A program made the position numbers and the translations under genes. This document shows, in pieces, positions 24,566 to 37,933 of a stretch of DNA of 64,000 bases. Numbering within the stretch: the first letter of the stretch is position 1; each line of letters opens with the position of its first letter. The notes below the pieces were generated by a model, which did no database searches, was not told where the DNA came from, and saw nothing but the letters and a program-made list of their open reading frames with translations. This DNA comes from Phycisphaerae bacterium. GTDB taxonomy: Bacteria; Planctomycetota; Phycisphaerae; Phycisphaerales; SM1A02. Location of the stretch: NCBI GenBank assembly GCA_002702575.1, contig PAAJ01000006.1:62001-126000 (forward strand). The letters are read 5' to 3'.

Positions 24566-27060
24566 TCGCCTGAACCTGTCAGTGCCTTCAACCGCTCGTC
24601 TCGCGCCTTCTGCGCCAATGCCTCCATCCACTCGGCCAGATCGCGTACTTCCGGGATGTTGGAATTCAACGCCGAGATGACTGCGGAATCCTCGAGCAGT
24701 GGTTCGATGTTTCCGGCTTCTCGAGCCGTATCCAGAATCCTCATCAGCTGGATCAGGTTGACGGTCAGACTGTCACTGCGTTCCGCCATCTCCCAGATCT
24801 GTTCCAGTCGAGGCGATCTTGCCATGACCGCCAGCAACCAAGCCCGTGAGACCGAGTCGAGTCGCGGATAGATGTCGATGATGATGTCGACCGCGGACAC
24901 GATGACTTCTTCAGGAAGCGGATCTGCAATCAGCGACCCCTTGTTGGACGCGATGACATGCGAAAGCAGTGCCATCTCGACGAGTTCCTCCGTGGTGATC
25001 TGCTCACCACGAAGTTCATCGATCACGCGGGTCGCCCACGCCGTGGTGACTCGCTGTCCGTCAATCCGGATGTCGGTCACATCGGTTTCGATTCCCATCA
25101 AACCCGGCGAATGGGAAGGTTTGCCTGATGAACTGCCGGTACTCATCATGAAGTTGAGAATTCCCGTCAGGTCCACCGCGGCGCCATAGAGCGGATACCG
25201 GTCAATGACAGTTCCAACCCAGTACCGCCGCAGATCGATTTCCACCACCATGGACTCGAAGGGCATCAGCCTGAATCGAGTCGGAATCCCGACGACGATG
25301 GCAGGTCCCTGGGCAGCTGATTCATAGGGCACTCGAACATCGCCCTGGAGCAGAATGAGATCCTGAATCGGACCATCCCGGTCGATGGCCAACGGGAGTG
25401 GTGTGTTGTTGCTGATTTCGATTTCAAGAATGATGGGGTCATAGGGCTTGAAGGATTCCTCGGCTGGCCGCAGTCTCATGGACAGCGCCAATCGCGGATC
25501 CTCCGGAACCCGATCAAGAATCGTGGGTATCTCGGCGACCAGTTCATTCATCGCCATGGCTTCGGCTGACAAGGGGACGGGAACACCAAGCAGTTCCTCA
25601 AGCTTGTCCCGTGCCCAGAGGCCGGTCGGGAGATCACGCTGGTTTTGCCAGAGTGACAGAAGCATCTTGGCGGCATCCCGCTTCTGCCCAAGGTTGATGT
25701 AGGCTTCGATCAGGCCGATCTGGGAAACCATGTGCGTCGCCGCATCCTGTGTGAAGATGGCTACTGCAGCTTCATTGTTTCCACTGCGAAGATCCTCCCA
25801 AGCCTTGATTCGTTGCTTTGCCTGGTCGGACAACTCTGCGAGTGCCTCGATCTGGGCCAGCCGCGTTGCCAACACATCCGGATCCGCATTCAGCCAGAGA
25901 AGCATCCAGTAGAAATTGAGGAGTCTGTTCGCCTGTGCCTGCGGCGCCTCGACCGCCATGTCGGAGAGGCCTCCCTCGAAATCAACCGAGAGAATCAGAT
26001 CCTCCATGGCCTCTGTGCGGGTGATGTCATCCTTGTCACGAACAAGAATGGCATTGATCTTGGCCAGATTCGGTGGCAACGGCGCCTTGAGCTGGGCGAG
26101 CTCGAGTGGCGACTTGCTGGGATCCTCCGCCTGAGCCATTGCTTCATAGACGCTGTTGAGCATCTCCCGCCTGTCGGCAATCGTCTGCAGTGCGCCTTCA
26201 CGATCTCCATTGCCCCATTGGGCCATTGCAAGATCCTGATAGAGCCGACTGCCTGCCGGCGCTCCACGCGCCTGCATCTGGTTCATTCGCATCTTGATCA
26301 TGCGAACCGCGGACTCGTAGGCACCCTCGGCGAGGAGATAGGCATTCAGCGTCGCAAGAATCTTGTCGTCCGTCAGATCCGCCGTGAGCAGGCCCAGGAG
26401 CAGCTCGACATAGGCGACATGATCAGGGACACGATCCCGCAGGTAGCCCGTCGCGATACCGACCGCATCGGAATAGGTCGGATCCATGATGATCGATTCA
26501 CGAAGCCACTGGCCGAACTCGTTGAGATCACCGCGACGGCGATGTCGATCCGCAAGCATGAACGCGAGTCGCGATGAGATTTCAGGCCCGAGGGATTCCG
26601 CGGTTGCGGGCTGCAGCAGCTGTTCGAGTGCGGCAATCTGCTCGTCAACGGTGTTGTATTCGAAGATGGCCGCCTGAAGCCGCTCCAGCTGAGCCTTCTT
26701 GTTTTCAGGTTCGACACGCAGCAGGTTTCTCGTGATCCAATCAAGAAGATCCTCACGATCCATGGCCAATGACATCCGGAGCAGCTTGCGCCAGGTGTCC
26801 GGCTGATCGGGATCCAGTCTGGCGGCCTCCTGATACAGGGACAAGGCGACATTCATTCCGCTGACATTGAGATCCGGGCTCACCATGACCTCATTGGCGT
26901 ATCGGACGAGAATGTTGGCGAGCCGTTGCCTCGTGGTCACGCTGCCCTCATCTTCGAGGAGCGGGTCCATGGGCTGCTGAGCCTGGCTGATTCCAGCAAT
27001 CAGGAAACAGGACAGCCAGATGGGACTCGAAAGCCTCAGGATCTTCATGAAAATGCTCAT
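24562..27060 (-). CDS. Large secreted TPR-like repeat protein, unknown function
   Basis: An 832-residue exported protein with signal peptide ending SQAQ. The first 500 residues are helical and resemble degenerate tetratricopeptide repeats (for example NVALSLYQEAARLDPDQPDTWRK). Residues of about 500-640 look beta-rich (YDPIILEIEISNN, VVEIDLRRYW), and the last 150 are helical again. No catalytic motif is visible. Scaffold or assembly role in the periplasm is a guess. It overlaps the downstream YbhN-like gene at the stop (ATGA). ATG codons at 27060 and 27048 are both possible starts. Confidence 0.72.
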   Translation of the reverse strand: MSIFMKILRLSSPIWLSCFLIAGISQAQQPMDPLLEDEGSVTTRQRLANILVRYANEVMVSPDLNVSGMNVALSLYQEAARLDPDQPDTWRKLLRMSLAMDREDLLDWITRNLLRVEPENKKAQLERLQAAIFEYNTVDEQIAALEQLLQPATAESLGPEISSRLAFMLADRHRRRGDLNEFGQWLRESIIMDPTYSDAVGIATGYLRDRVPDHVAYVELLLGLLTADLTDDKILATLNAYLLAEGAYESAVRMIKMRMNQMQARGAPAGSRLYQDLAMAQWGNGDREGALQTIADRREMLNSVYEAMAQAEDPSKSPLELAQLKAPLPPNLAKINAILVRDKDDITRTEAMEDLILSVDFEGGLSDMAVEAPQAQANRLLNFYWMLLWLNADPDVLATRLAQIEALAELSDQAKQRIKAWEDLRSGNNEAAVAIFTQDAATHMVSQIGLIEAYINLGQKRDAAKMLLSLWQNQRDLPTGLWARDKLEELLGVPVPLSAEAMAMNELVAEIPTILDRVPEDPRLALSMRLRPAEESFKPYDPIILEIEISNNTPLPLAIDRDGPIQDLILLQGDVRVPYESAAQGPAIVVGIPTRFRLMPFESMVVEIDLRRYWVGTVIDRYPLYGAAVDLTGILNFMMSTGSSSGKPSHSPGLMGIETDVTDIRIDGQRVTTAWATRVIDELRGEQITTEELVEMALLSHVIASNKGSLIADPLPEEVIVSAVDIIIDIYPRLDSVSRAWLLAVMARSPRLEQIWEMAERSDSLTVNLIQLMRILDTAREAGNIEPLLEDSAVISALNSNIPEVRDLAEWMEALAQKARDERLKALTGSGE

Positions 27061-27210
27061 GCGTGTCGTTGATCCCTTTCCATGCGGTCTGAGGGGGGTA
27101 AATGATCCTGAAAACCCCTCCCATAGGCGATGTTAGGGGCCGTACGAGCTCTCCGCCAACCTGGATCGGCTGCCAGGTCCGCTTCTGCCTGCGTACCCTA
27201 TCGGTAATCA

Positions 27211-27238
27211 TTGACAATGCCCCCATAGGATTGATACC
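27211..27238 (+). promoter_or_regulatory. Candidate promoter for the secreted protein at 27335
   Basis: A perfect -35 TTGACA (27211-27216) is followed after 16 bp by GATACC (27233-27238), a weak -10. It lies in the 274-bp divergent gap between two secreted-protein genes. The gap also holds GAGGGG and CCCCTC arms 18 nt apart near 27091-27120, of unknown role. Confidence 0.35.
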
Positions 27239-27334
27239 GTCACCGCTTCGATTCCAGCCGTGGCCGAGGCTTTCCCGGCCCCCTGGACGTGGACTGAAGG
27301 TAGTTTCTCGATTTGCCGGAGTGATCTCTTGGAC

Positions 27335-28423
27335 ATGCTCATTCGCCGCTTCAGGGTCATGATCGTCCTTGTCTTCACATGCCTTCTCGGAGGGCATGTG
27401 GCTGCTTTTCAGAACACCCCGGTGCCAGACAAGATCGACCGGCTCAAGAACGTTCTTCCCCTCAGTGATGCCCAGAAAACCATGATCCGTACCTATTCGG
27501 AGCACTGGGTCAAGCAGCTGAAGGAAGGTGATCCGAGTGAAGTCCAGCAAGCTCGCAACAAGCTGACCCAACCGTTCCGATCCATCACTGGTCGGGAGGC
27601 GAGCCGGATGTTCCGGGACATCTACAGCGACTCGACGCTTTCGACCCTCAAGGACATCATCGAAGGCGGCAATGCCTACCGGGCCATCAACGCGATGCAG
27701 GTCGCTGCTGCCATCGGTACCTCCGCCTCGCTCTCCGTGCTGGACAATCACATTGAACCTGAGCTGGAGGACAACCCCCAGGTCAGACTCTGGGCGGCGA
27801 TCGGAATCAGTCGATGTCTCGAGATTCCATCCATCTCCTCAGACAAGCTCAAGACAAGCCTTCGTGCCCTCGTACGAGCCGCCGAAGTCGAGGACAACCC
27901 GCTGGTGCTTCGTCGCGAGATGGAGACACTGGATGCTGCCGTCCGGAATGAACGGGAAGATCGACAGGTGATCCGGGATTTCGCCTTGGAAGGTGAAATC
28001 GACATCCTGAAGACGACCATTGATCGACTGGAGTCAGGCAAGGCCCCTGCTGATCTGATTCTGGCCATCCAACCCTCGCTCCTCCTGATCAGAAACCAGT
28101 ACATCGACCCCAGGATCCAGCGAGAGAAACTGGCGGATGAAATCGCTCGTCGAACCGCACCCCAGCTCGGACGGCTCTACGACGTCATCCTGGTCAACGA
28201 ATCGACCATTCGTCAGTCACCGGAGCTGACGAAGGTGACCGGCCAGATTCTGGATACCAGTGAGACGACCCTGAAGCTCATGGATTCCAATCTTCGAAAC
28301 GGCCAATCTGCTCCGAATGTGACATCAGGCCGCGATCTTTGGGACAAGGGCAATCTGAGCGGACTTGCTGAAAGCCGAGACAAATGGCAGGTCGTTCTGG
28401 CCACTCGCCCGTACAAGAACTGA
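27335..28423 (+). CDS. Secreted helical protein, unknown function
   Basis: A 362-residue protein beginning with an Arg-rich signal peptide (MLIRRFRVMIVLVFTCLLGG); a second ATG at 27359 would also preserve the signal. The body is almost entirely helical and charged, with HEAT-like segments (VRLWAAIGISRCLE). No cysteine cluster or catalytic motif is evident and I do not recognise the family. The longer reading to 27260 adds a poor N-terminus and was not used. It is divergent from the large repeat protein, and both may be exported components of one unknown process. Confidence 0.68.
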   Translation: MLIRRFRVMIVLVFTCLLGGHVAAFQNTPVPDKIDRLKNVLPLSDAQKTMIRTYSEHWVKQLKEGDPSEVQQARNKLTQPFRSITGREASRMFRDIYSDSTLSTLKDIIEGGNAYRAINAMQVAAAIGTSASLSVLDNHIEPELEDNPQVRLWAAIGISRCLEIPSISSDKLKTSLRALVRAAEVEDNPLVLRREMETLDAAVRNEREDRQVIRDFALEGEIDILKTTIDRLESGKAPADLILAIQPSLLLIRNQYIDPRIQREKLADEIARRTAPQLGRLYDVILVNESTIRQSPELTKVTGQILDTSETTLKLMDSNLRNGQSAPNVTSGRDLWDKGNLSGLAESRDKWQVVLATRPYKN

Positions 28424-28467
28424 AACAGTAGAAAACAGCTGGCCGCGGAAGTTACACTTCGATCGTC

Positions 28468-30570
28468 GTGAGTCGATTGGTCCTTCCACTTGTGCTGTTG
28501 GTATTGCTCCTTGTGGCGATTGTGGCCCTCGATGAGCCCAGGCCCCGGGCCGACCTCGTGGTTGCCGGAGGCAATGAGGTCTTCACGCTCGATCCACAGC
28601 GAATGAGCTACCTGGCCGACATGAGGTTGGCATACGCCCTCTATGAAGGGCTTCTCCGCTGGAACACCGATGACTTCTCCCTGGAGCCGGCTGCCGCGGA
28701 AGACTGGACCGTCAGTGATGATGGTCAGGTCCTTGAATTCACTCTTCGATCGGATGGTCGCTGGTCCGATGGATCGCCCGTGACCGCCCATGACTTCGCA
28801 TGGTCGTGGATGCGACTTCTGCTTCCGGATACCGCAGCCGACTACTCCAACCTGTTCTTCTCGATCGAAGGCGCCGGTCCATTCTGGGATTGGCGACAGA
28901 GACAACTCGACGGTTTTTCCATGGATCCATGGAATCAGAAGACCCCTGAAAACCGAACCCGTGCAGTCCAAGGCCTGCTCCATCGCTTCGATGCACTTCG
29001 GAATGCAAAGGAACTGCCAGGGGGGATCGCGTGGCACGTGCTCGATTCGGATCAGATGGCAACCGAGCAGGAAGCGCTCCAGGCCGCGATCGATTCCGAG
29101 CAGGAGGATCGTCTTCTGCAGGTCCTTGAGCAGTCCGATGTGCTCCAGGCGATGCACCGCCGATTGGAGGATCCTGATTCAAAAGCCGTCGAAGCCCTCT
29201 GGATGTGGAATCAGGTCGAACCCAGATTCGAATCACAGGTCGCGATCGATGTGATTGATGATCATCAGCTGACCATTCGTCTGGATCGCCCTGTGCCCTA
29301 CTTTGCCGATCTGCTGGCCTTTGCACCTTCTTCTCCGGTCAACCGACCGGCTGTCGAAGGTTGGTCCATGGATGAAACGATGCTTCAGGACATCCGGTTG
29401 AATGGATGGCATGCGGCCGGGATACCGTCGCTGGATCAACGGTTGCATGTCGACATCTCACCCGACACCGGCCGGCTAGTTCAATCACATCGGTGGGCTC
29501 GACCTGGCGCCATGGTGAACAACGGCCCCTATCAACTGGATGAATGGCGATACAAGAGAGACATGCGGTTATCGAAGTCTCCTGACTTCCATGATCCTGA
29601 GCTCGCAGGATTCGAGACCATCGAGATCCGCTCGATTCCGGATCCGAACACGGCAGTCCTTGCATTCCTCAAGGGAGAGGTGGACTGGCTGACCGGTGTC
29701 GCTGCGGACTGTCGGATCGACATGCTCGAACAACAACGACCCGACATTCATGCCATTCCTGTCTTTGGAACGGATTTCTTCTCGTTCAACTGCAGACCGC
29801 GTCTTGCCGATGGAAGGCCCAATCCATTTTCAGATGCCGCCGTTCGGCGTGGATTTGCGATGGCAACCGACAAACAGACCATCGTCGACAACGTCACTCG
29901 GCTTCGCGAGCCCGTTGCCTCGACACTCGTACCTGCCAATTCCATCAAGGGCTATGAATCACCCGAGGGCCTGCCATTCGATCCGGAGTCTGCAAGAGCA
30001 TCTCTTGCGGAGGCTGGATGGCTGGATCGGGATGGTGATGGTCGGCCGGAGGATTCCTCGGGTAGACCATTTCCTGATGTCGAGCTGCTCTATACCACTG
30101 GAAACCCGAGATTCTCCAGGATGGCCGTCGAACTGCGGGAGCAGTGGCAACGACATCTAGGAATCCCGGTCGTGCTTCTTGGTCAGGACACCAAGTTCTT
30201 CAAGGATGACCTGCGAAAAGGCAATTTCATGGTGGCTCGTGGCCGCTGGTATGGTGACTACGGAGATCCCACGACATTCCTTGAACTGTGCAGGTCGACG
30301 GATGGCAACAACGATCGAGGGTTTGCCAATGATGAAGTCGATGCAGCCTTGAAAGCTGCCGCGAACGAACCTGATCGAGACAGGCGACTTCAAGATCTGG
30401 CTCTTCTTGAAGAACGTCTCTTCCAGCAGGATCTGCCACTCATCCCCGTGTGTCAGCTCGTGGACATCACGATGTACGATCCCGCGCATCTCTCGGGAGT
30501 GACGCATCATCCAAGATTGACTCATTATTTCTGGAAGCTACGGCCAGCAGAGGAGATGTCCGGGCAATGA
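28468..30570 (+). CDS. Oligopeptide-type ABC transporter substrate-binding protein
   Basis: A 700-residue member of the SBP_bac_5 (OppA/DppA) family, translated from GTG. A hydrophobic N-terminal helix (LVLPLVLLVLLLVAIV) serves as signal or anchor. Family motifs include LDPQRMSYLADMRLAYALYEGLL, LEFTLRSDGRWSDGSPVTAHDFAWSW, NNGPYQL and RRGFAMATDKQTIVDNV. It is longer than typical (about 540), with an inserted helical block around residues 150-240. The stop overlaps the permease start by ATGA. Peptide or other small-molecule uptake is expected; ligand unknown. Confidence 0.88.
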   Translation: MSRLVLPLVLLVLLLVAIVALDEPRPRADLVVAGGNEVFTLDPQRMSYLADMRLAYALYEGLLRWNTDDFSLEPAAAEDWTVSDDGQVLEFTLRSDGRWSDGSPVTAHDFAWSWMRLLLPDTAADYSNLFFSIEGAGPFWDWRQRQLDGFSMDPWNQKTPENRTRAVQGLLHRFDALRNAKELPGGIAWHVLDSDQMATEQEALQAAIDSEQEDRLLQVLEQSDVLQAMHRRLEDPDSKAVEALWMWNQVEPRFESQVAIDVIDDHQLTIRLDRPVPYFADLLAFAPSSPVNRPAVEGWSMDETMLQDIRLNGWHAAGIPSLDQRLHVDISPDTGRLVQSHRWARPGAMVNNGPYQLDEWRYKRDMRLSKSPDFHDPELAGFETIEIRSIPDPNTAVLAFLKGEVDWLTGVAADCRIDMLEQQRPDIHAIPVFGTDFFSFNCRPRLADGRPNPFSDAAVRRGFAMATDKQTIVDNVTRLREPVASTLVPANSIKGYESPEGLPFDPESARASLAEAGWLDRDGDGRPEDSSGRPFPDVELLYTTGNPRFSRMAVELREQWQRHLGIPVVLLGQDTKFFKDDLRKGNFMVARGRWYGDYGDPTTFLELCRSTDGNNDRGFANDEVDAALKAAANEPDRDRRLQDLALLEERLFQQDLPLIPVCQLVDITMYDPAHLSGVTHHPRLTHYFWKLRPAEEMSGQ

Positions 30571-31523
30571 CACGGCTTCTGCTCAAACGCCTGATTCAGC
30601 TTCCGATCATTCTGTTGGCGGTGTACACCCTGACGTTCATGCTCACCTGGCTGATCCCCGGCAGTCCTCTTGAGAAATCCGAAGCACGACAGCCTCCTCC
30701 CGAAGTCGTCGCCGCAATGGAGTCCCAGTACCGGCTTGATGATCCATGGCACTTCTACTGGGACTACCTCGGAGGTGTCACCGGAGTGCAGTGGGTCATG
30801 GGTGAACAGCAGGGTCCGATCATCGACCTCGGACCCAGCCTTCGACATGAAAACTGGACCGTCAACGAGATCCTGGCAGCACAGCTTCCTGTTTCAATGA
30901 CACTTGGATTGCTGGCCATTCTGATGGCCTGTGTGATCGGCATCATCACGGGCACGATGGCCGCGGCAAGACCGGGATCATGGCTGGATGTCCTCAGTCT
31001 GTTCATCGCCCTGATCGGCATCAGTCTCCCGGCGTTCGTCACCGGAACGGCACTCCTGCTGGTTGGTGGTCTCTGGCTGGACTGGTTTCCGGTCAGTGGC
31101 TGGGGTCGTCCCTCCCACATGATTCTTCCTGCACTTGCGTTGTCTCTGCCATTCGCCGCATACATCGGAAGGCTTATCCGAGCAGGCATGCTCGAGCAGA
31201 TCGCATCGGATCATGTCCGGACCCTTCGCGCACTCGGTCTTTCGGAACGTACGATCCTGTTGCGTCATTGCCTCAGGAACGCGTTTCTTCCGGTACTTTC
31301 CTATCTCGGCCCCGCAACAGCGGCTGCGATGACGGGATCCTTCGTTGTCGAAAGAGTCTTTGCGGTTCCGGGAGTCGGCAATCACTTCATCGAAGCTGTT
31401 CTCGGCAAGGACATCACGCTCATCATGGGCGTCGTCCTGGTTTACAGTGCGTTGCTTGTCATCTTCAACATGCTTGTGGATCTTCTGTATGGATGGCTTG
31501 ATCCACGGATCCGTCTGGCGTGA
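30567..31523 (+). CDS. ABC transporter permease, OppB/DppB type
   Basis: A 318-residue inner-membrane permease. It begins LLLKRLIQLPIILLAVYTLTF, classical for DppB, and has the EAA loop VRTLRALGLSERTILLRHCLRNAF and the GSFVVERVFAVPGVG motif. The ATG at 30567 overlaps the stop of the binding-protein gene (ATGA). The second permease (OppC) and ATPases (OppD/F) are not downstream: the next gene is a hydrolase. Either the remaining parts are encoded elsewhere or this pair uses shared components. Confidence 0.9.
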   Translation: MTRLLLKRLIQLPIILLAVYTLTFMLTWLIPGSPLEKSEARQPPPEVVAAMESQYRLDDPWHFYWDYLGGVTGVQWVMGEQQGPIIDLGPSLRHENWTVNEILAAQLPVSMTLGLLAILMACVIGIITGTMAAARPGSWLDVLSLFIALIGISLPAFVTGTALLLVGGLWLDWFPVSGWGRPSHMILPALALSLPFAAYIGRLIRAGMLEQIASDHVRTLRALGLSERTILLRHCLRNAFLPVLSYLGPATAAAMTGSFVVERVFAVPGVGNHFIEAVLGKDITLIMGVVLVYSALLVIFNMLVDLLYGWLDPRIRLA

Positions 31524-31544
31524 AGATGCTGGAGAAGATTTCCA

Positions 31545-34641
<3,097 letters not shown>

Positions 34642-37600
34642 GGTAGGTCGCGACAGGCATCGATGAAAAGCAGTCGACTGGTGACGATGCCGGGATCCAG
34701 TTTGAAGTGGGCCTCGACCACGTCCGAATAGAAAGCAAGCTGAGGACGGTAGTAGTCGACCAGCTCGGATTCATCCTCCCCGACCGGACCCGACTTGAAA
34801 TCCACGATCTCCGCAAGCACAACTTCACCCTTGCGGCGTCCGACAACCAGTCGATCCAGTCGACCTCGGATCAGCGTGCCATCCAGCTGCTTGAGCACGG
34901 GCCATTCCCGCAGGACCTCAAGTTCATCCAGATCGAGTCCCTCGTAGGCGGATCGACTCAGTCTTGCGGCGATTTCATCGTTGCCGATGGCATCGATGAA
35001 CGTACCGAGGACTTCCCGACGCTGCTCTGGATCTTGTGGCATTCCGGTGATCATGGCAGCCTGTCGGAGGGCAAACTCGATCGTGTCGTCATCCGGGTGG
35101 CCGTCATCCAGCCATTCGATGATCCGGAAGAGTTCATGCAGTTCCGTGCCCCGATTCCGAGCTCTGGTGTTGAACACCCGAAAGAGATCGTGCATCGATT
35201 CAGGCTCATGTGTCGAGGGCGCGACCGCTTGCTCATCAATCTGGTCATGAGACTTGAATCGGATGATCCGGGCACCTCGTGCCGGTGATGGTTGTTCGAC
35301 GCTGCGAGTCGTGGTGTCGTCCCAGCCGGCTGCGGACCGCATCCAGATCCGTCCTTCGGTGTCCTCGTCCCCGTTGCGAACGGCATCATCGAGATCCGGC
35401 AAGGCGGCTCGAATGATGTTTCCAGCAGTCAACTGCTGATTCGGATCGCGATCGTCCACATGCAGAACCAGATTGATCACATGCCTGGCTCTCGTCAACG
35501 CGACATACAGAAGAGACAGACGATCGGAGAGATCGCGAATCCATCGCTGCTGTTCGGCAACTTCGAGAATCGGTGCATGAAGACGCAGTTCAGCGCCAGC
35601 TTCCGGCATGACCATGGCAACCGGATCCAGTACGGATGGCGACCATGGAATGCAGCTTCCGGAATTCGAGGACTTGATGAGTGTTTCATCAAGAACCGGC
35701 AGAATGATCTCATCGAATTCCAGACCCTTGGCGGCATGCAGTGTCATGACTCGGATGGATGCATCCGACGGTTCCCCGCGCGACGATGTCAGCACATACT
35801 GGACGAATTCGGACAGACGGACTGGTCCCGTCGGTTGCCACGAGGACGCAAGATCAACCAGCATTCCAATCGCTTTCTGATCCTGCGCATCGGTGTCCCC
35901 CGCGAGCGCATGCCTGAGTGAAGTCAGGTACGCCTCGAGGCCCATGTCCAGGACGGCACGGCGAATTCGGTGAGAGACACCTGCAAGAACACTCTTCACG
36001 TTGCCGGATTCAATCGTCTCGAGTGGCTGAAGATCCAGCAGAGGTCCAAGGGGCGAGTGTGAAATCAGGAAGGCTGCTTCGGTATCGCCTGGATGATCCC
36101 CGAGTTGAAGCAGGGACAGGATCGCATCGGCAGCCGGTGAATCCCCCAGTGCGCTGGACCCTTCTTCACTGGCGGGTATGTCCGCATTGCGCAGATGATC
36201 AACGATCGTGGAAACACCCTTGTTGGTCGGCATCAGGATCCCGATGGTGCCGGAACGACCATGTCTTCGCTGGACAATGTCCGTGACCCGTTCAGCAACC
36301 AGATCGAGGTCGATCCGCCTTCGATCGCCACGCTCTACTCGCCAGGCCATGATGGCGCTGGGATCGTCTGGATGTGCCGTCTCATGATGATCGAACTGCC
36401 AGGAATCAAGACCTTGCTCCGCAGGGCTTCGTGACAGATCGATCTCTGGAAGTCCACATTGACGCAGAGTTCCTTCTGGAATCTCCGGATGAGAGGCCGA
36501 CAGAATGCATGTGTTGCTGTTGATTGAATCAAAGAGATCATTGACGAATTCGATGATCGCCGGGCCGGATCGATAGCTTCGTTCGAGTGTGGATTCCTCC
36601 AAGGTCCCCTGCCCGATCTGTCTGACCTTGTCGAGCAGTGCGGAGGTGCCTCCACGCCAGCCGTAGATGGCCTGCTTTGGATCCGCAACGATCAACATCG
36701 AACGGTCGAGATCGTGCGAACCTGATCCAGAAAGAATTTCCTCGAGGATCGGTTGCAGGACCTTGAACTGCGATGCAGACGTGTCCTGGAACTCGTCCAA
36801 CGCCAGATCGCGGAGTTCAGTATCGAGCTGATACTCCAACCAGAGACGGTCATCCTCGCCCAGAACATCACGAGCCGCCAGAAGATCCGCAACATCCTGA
36901 AAGGCATAGGCCCCTGCTTCACGTTGCCGGACTCGAATGGCACGATCAAGGCCGTGAAGCAGAAGCCTCCATGATCGCATTCTCGCCTTGAGACCGGATG
37001 ACAGTTCAGCCAGAGCATGTCCAAGCAACGGCTGGATCGCCGTGCGGAAACCATCAGGGACCACACCCTTGGAATACGGCAGGCCCTGCACCATGTTCTG
37101 GATCAGTGTGCTCGAGAGAAATGGACGCCAGTGACTGTTCTGAGCCCAGTCCAGAAGCTTCGTTCGTTCCTTGCTCCACGCCACCATGTCAGTGCCGTCC
37201 TTCTTCGTGGCCACGGGTGCCTTGGCGAGCGACTTGCAGGCATCGGACAGTTCTTCACGACTGGCTCTTCGAGCGCCCGGTGCGATGGTCTGATCATCCA
37301 GTTCATCGAAGGCCTTCCAGGCACGGTCTCCGGATTCCAGGAATGTCCGTCGCCACAGCGACAGCAGGCCCACGCCTCCATGGGTTCCCCATACCGTCGG
37401 GAGCAGCCTGCTGTGGATCTGCGACTGAAGCACTTCGCGTTCGGCTTCATGGACCAGAAGACTGATGGTCTCGTGATCACAGGCATCGAGCAGATCATCA
37501 AGCGATCGTGTGCGTATGGTCTCCAGCGTCGGCTCGTCACCGATCCTCCAGTTGCTGGGCATGTCGATCAGCGTCGCGCAGCTTGTTGCGATTCGGTTGT

Positions 37601-37933
37601 AGAGGCCGTCGAGCGTTCCGAACTGAAGTCGATGCATCGACTCGGCCAGATCCTGAAGGACCCCGATCAGTTCATCACGATCGGGTGGAGGATCCATGTC
37701 GAATCCTGCGGAAAAGCCCGCAAGCGACTTTGGATCGAGAATCGCACTGGAAACGTGATCAAGCACACGATCGAGAATTTCGCCTGCGGCCTTTCGGGTG
37801 AAGGTGACCGCGACAAGTTGTTCCGGATTGGAGGTTCCGATCGTACGCCGACGCTGAACCAGCCAGCCGATACACCGGTTGGCCAGGGTCCATGTCTTGC
37901 CGCATCCGGCATTTGCAGTGATCAGTACGGAAC

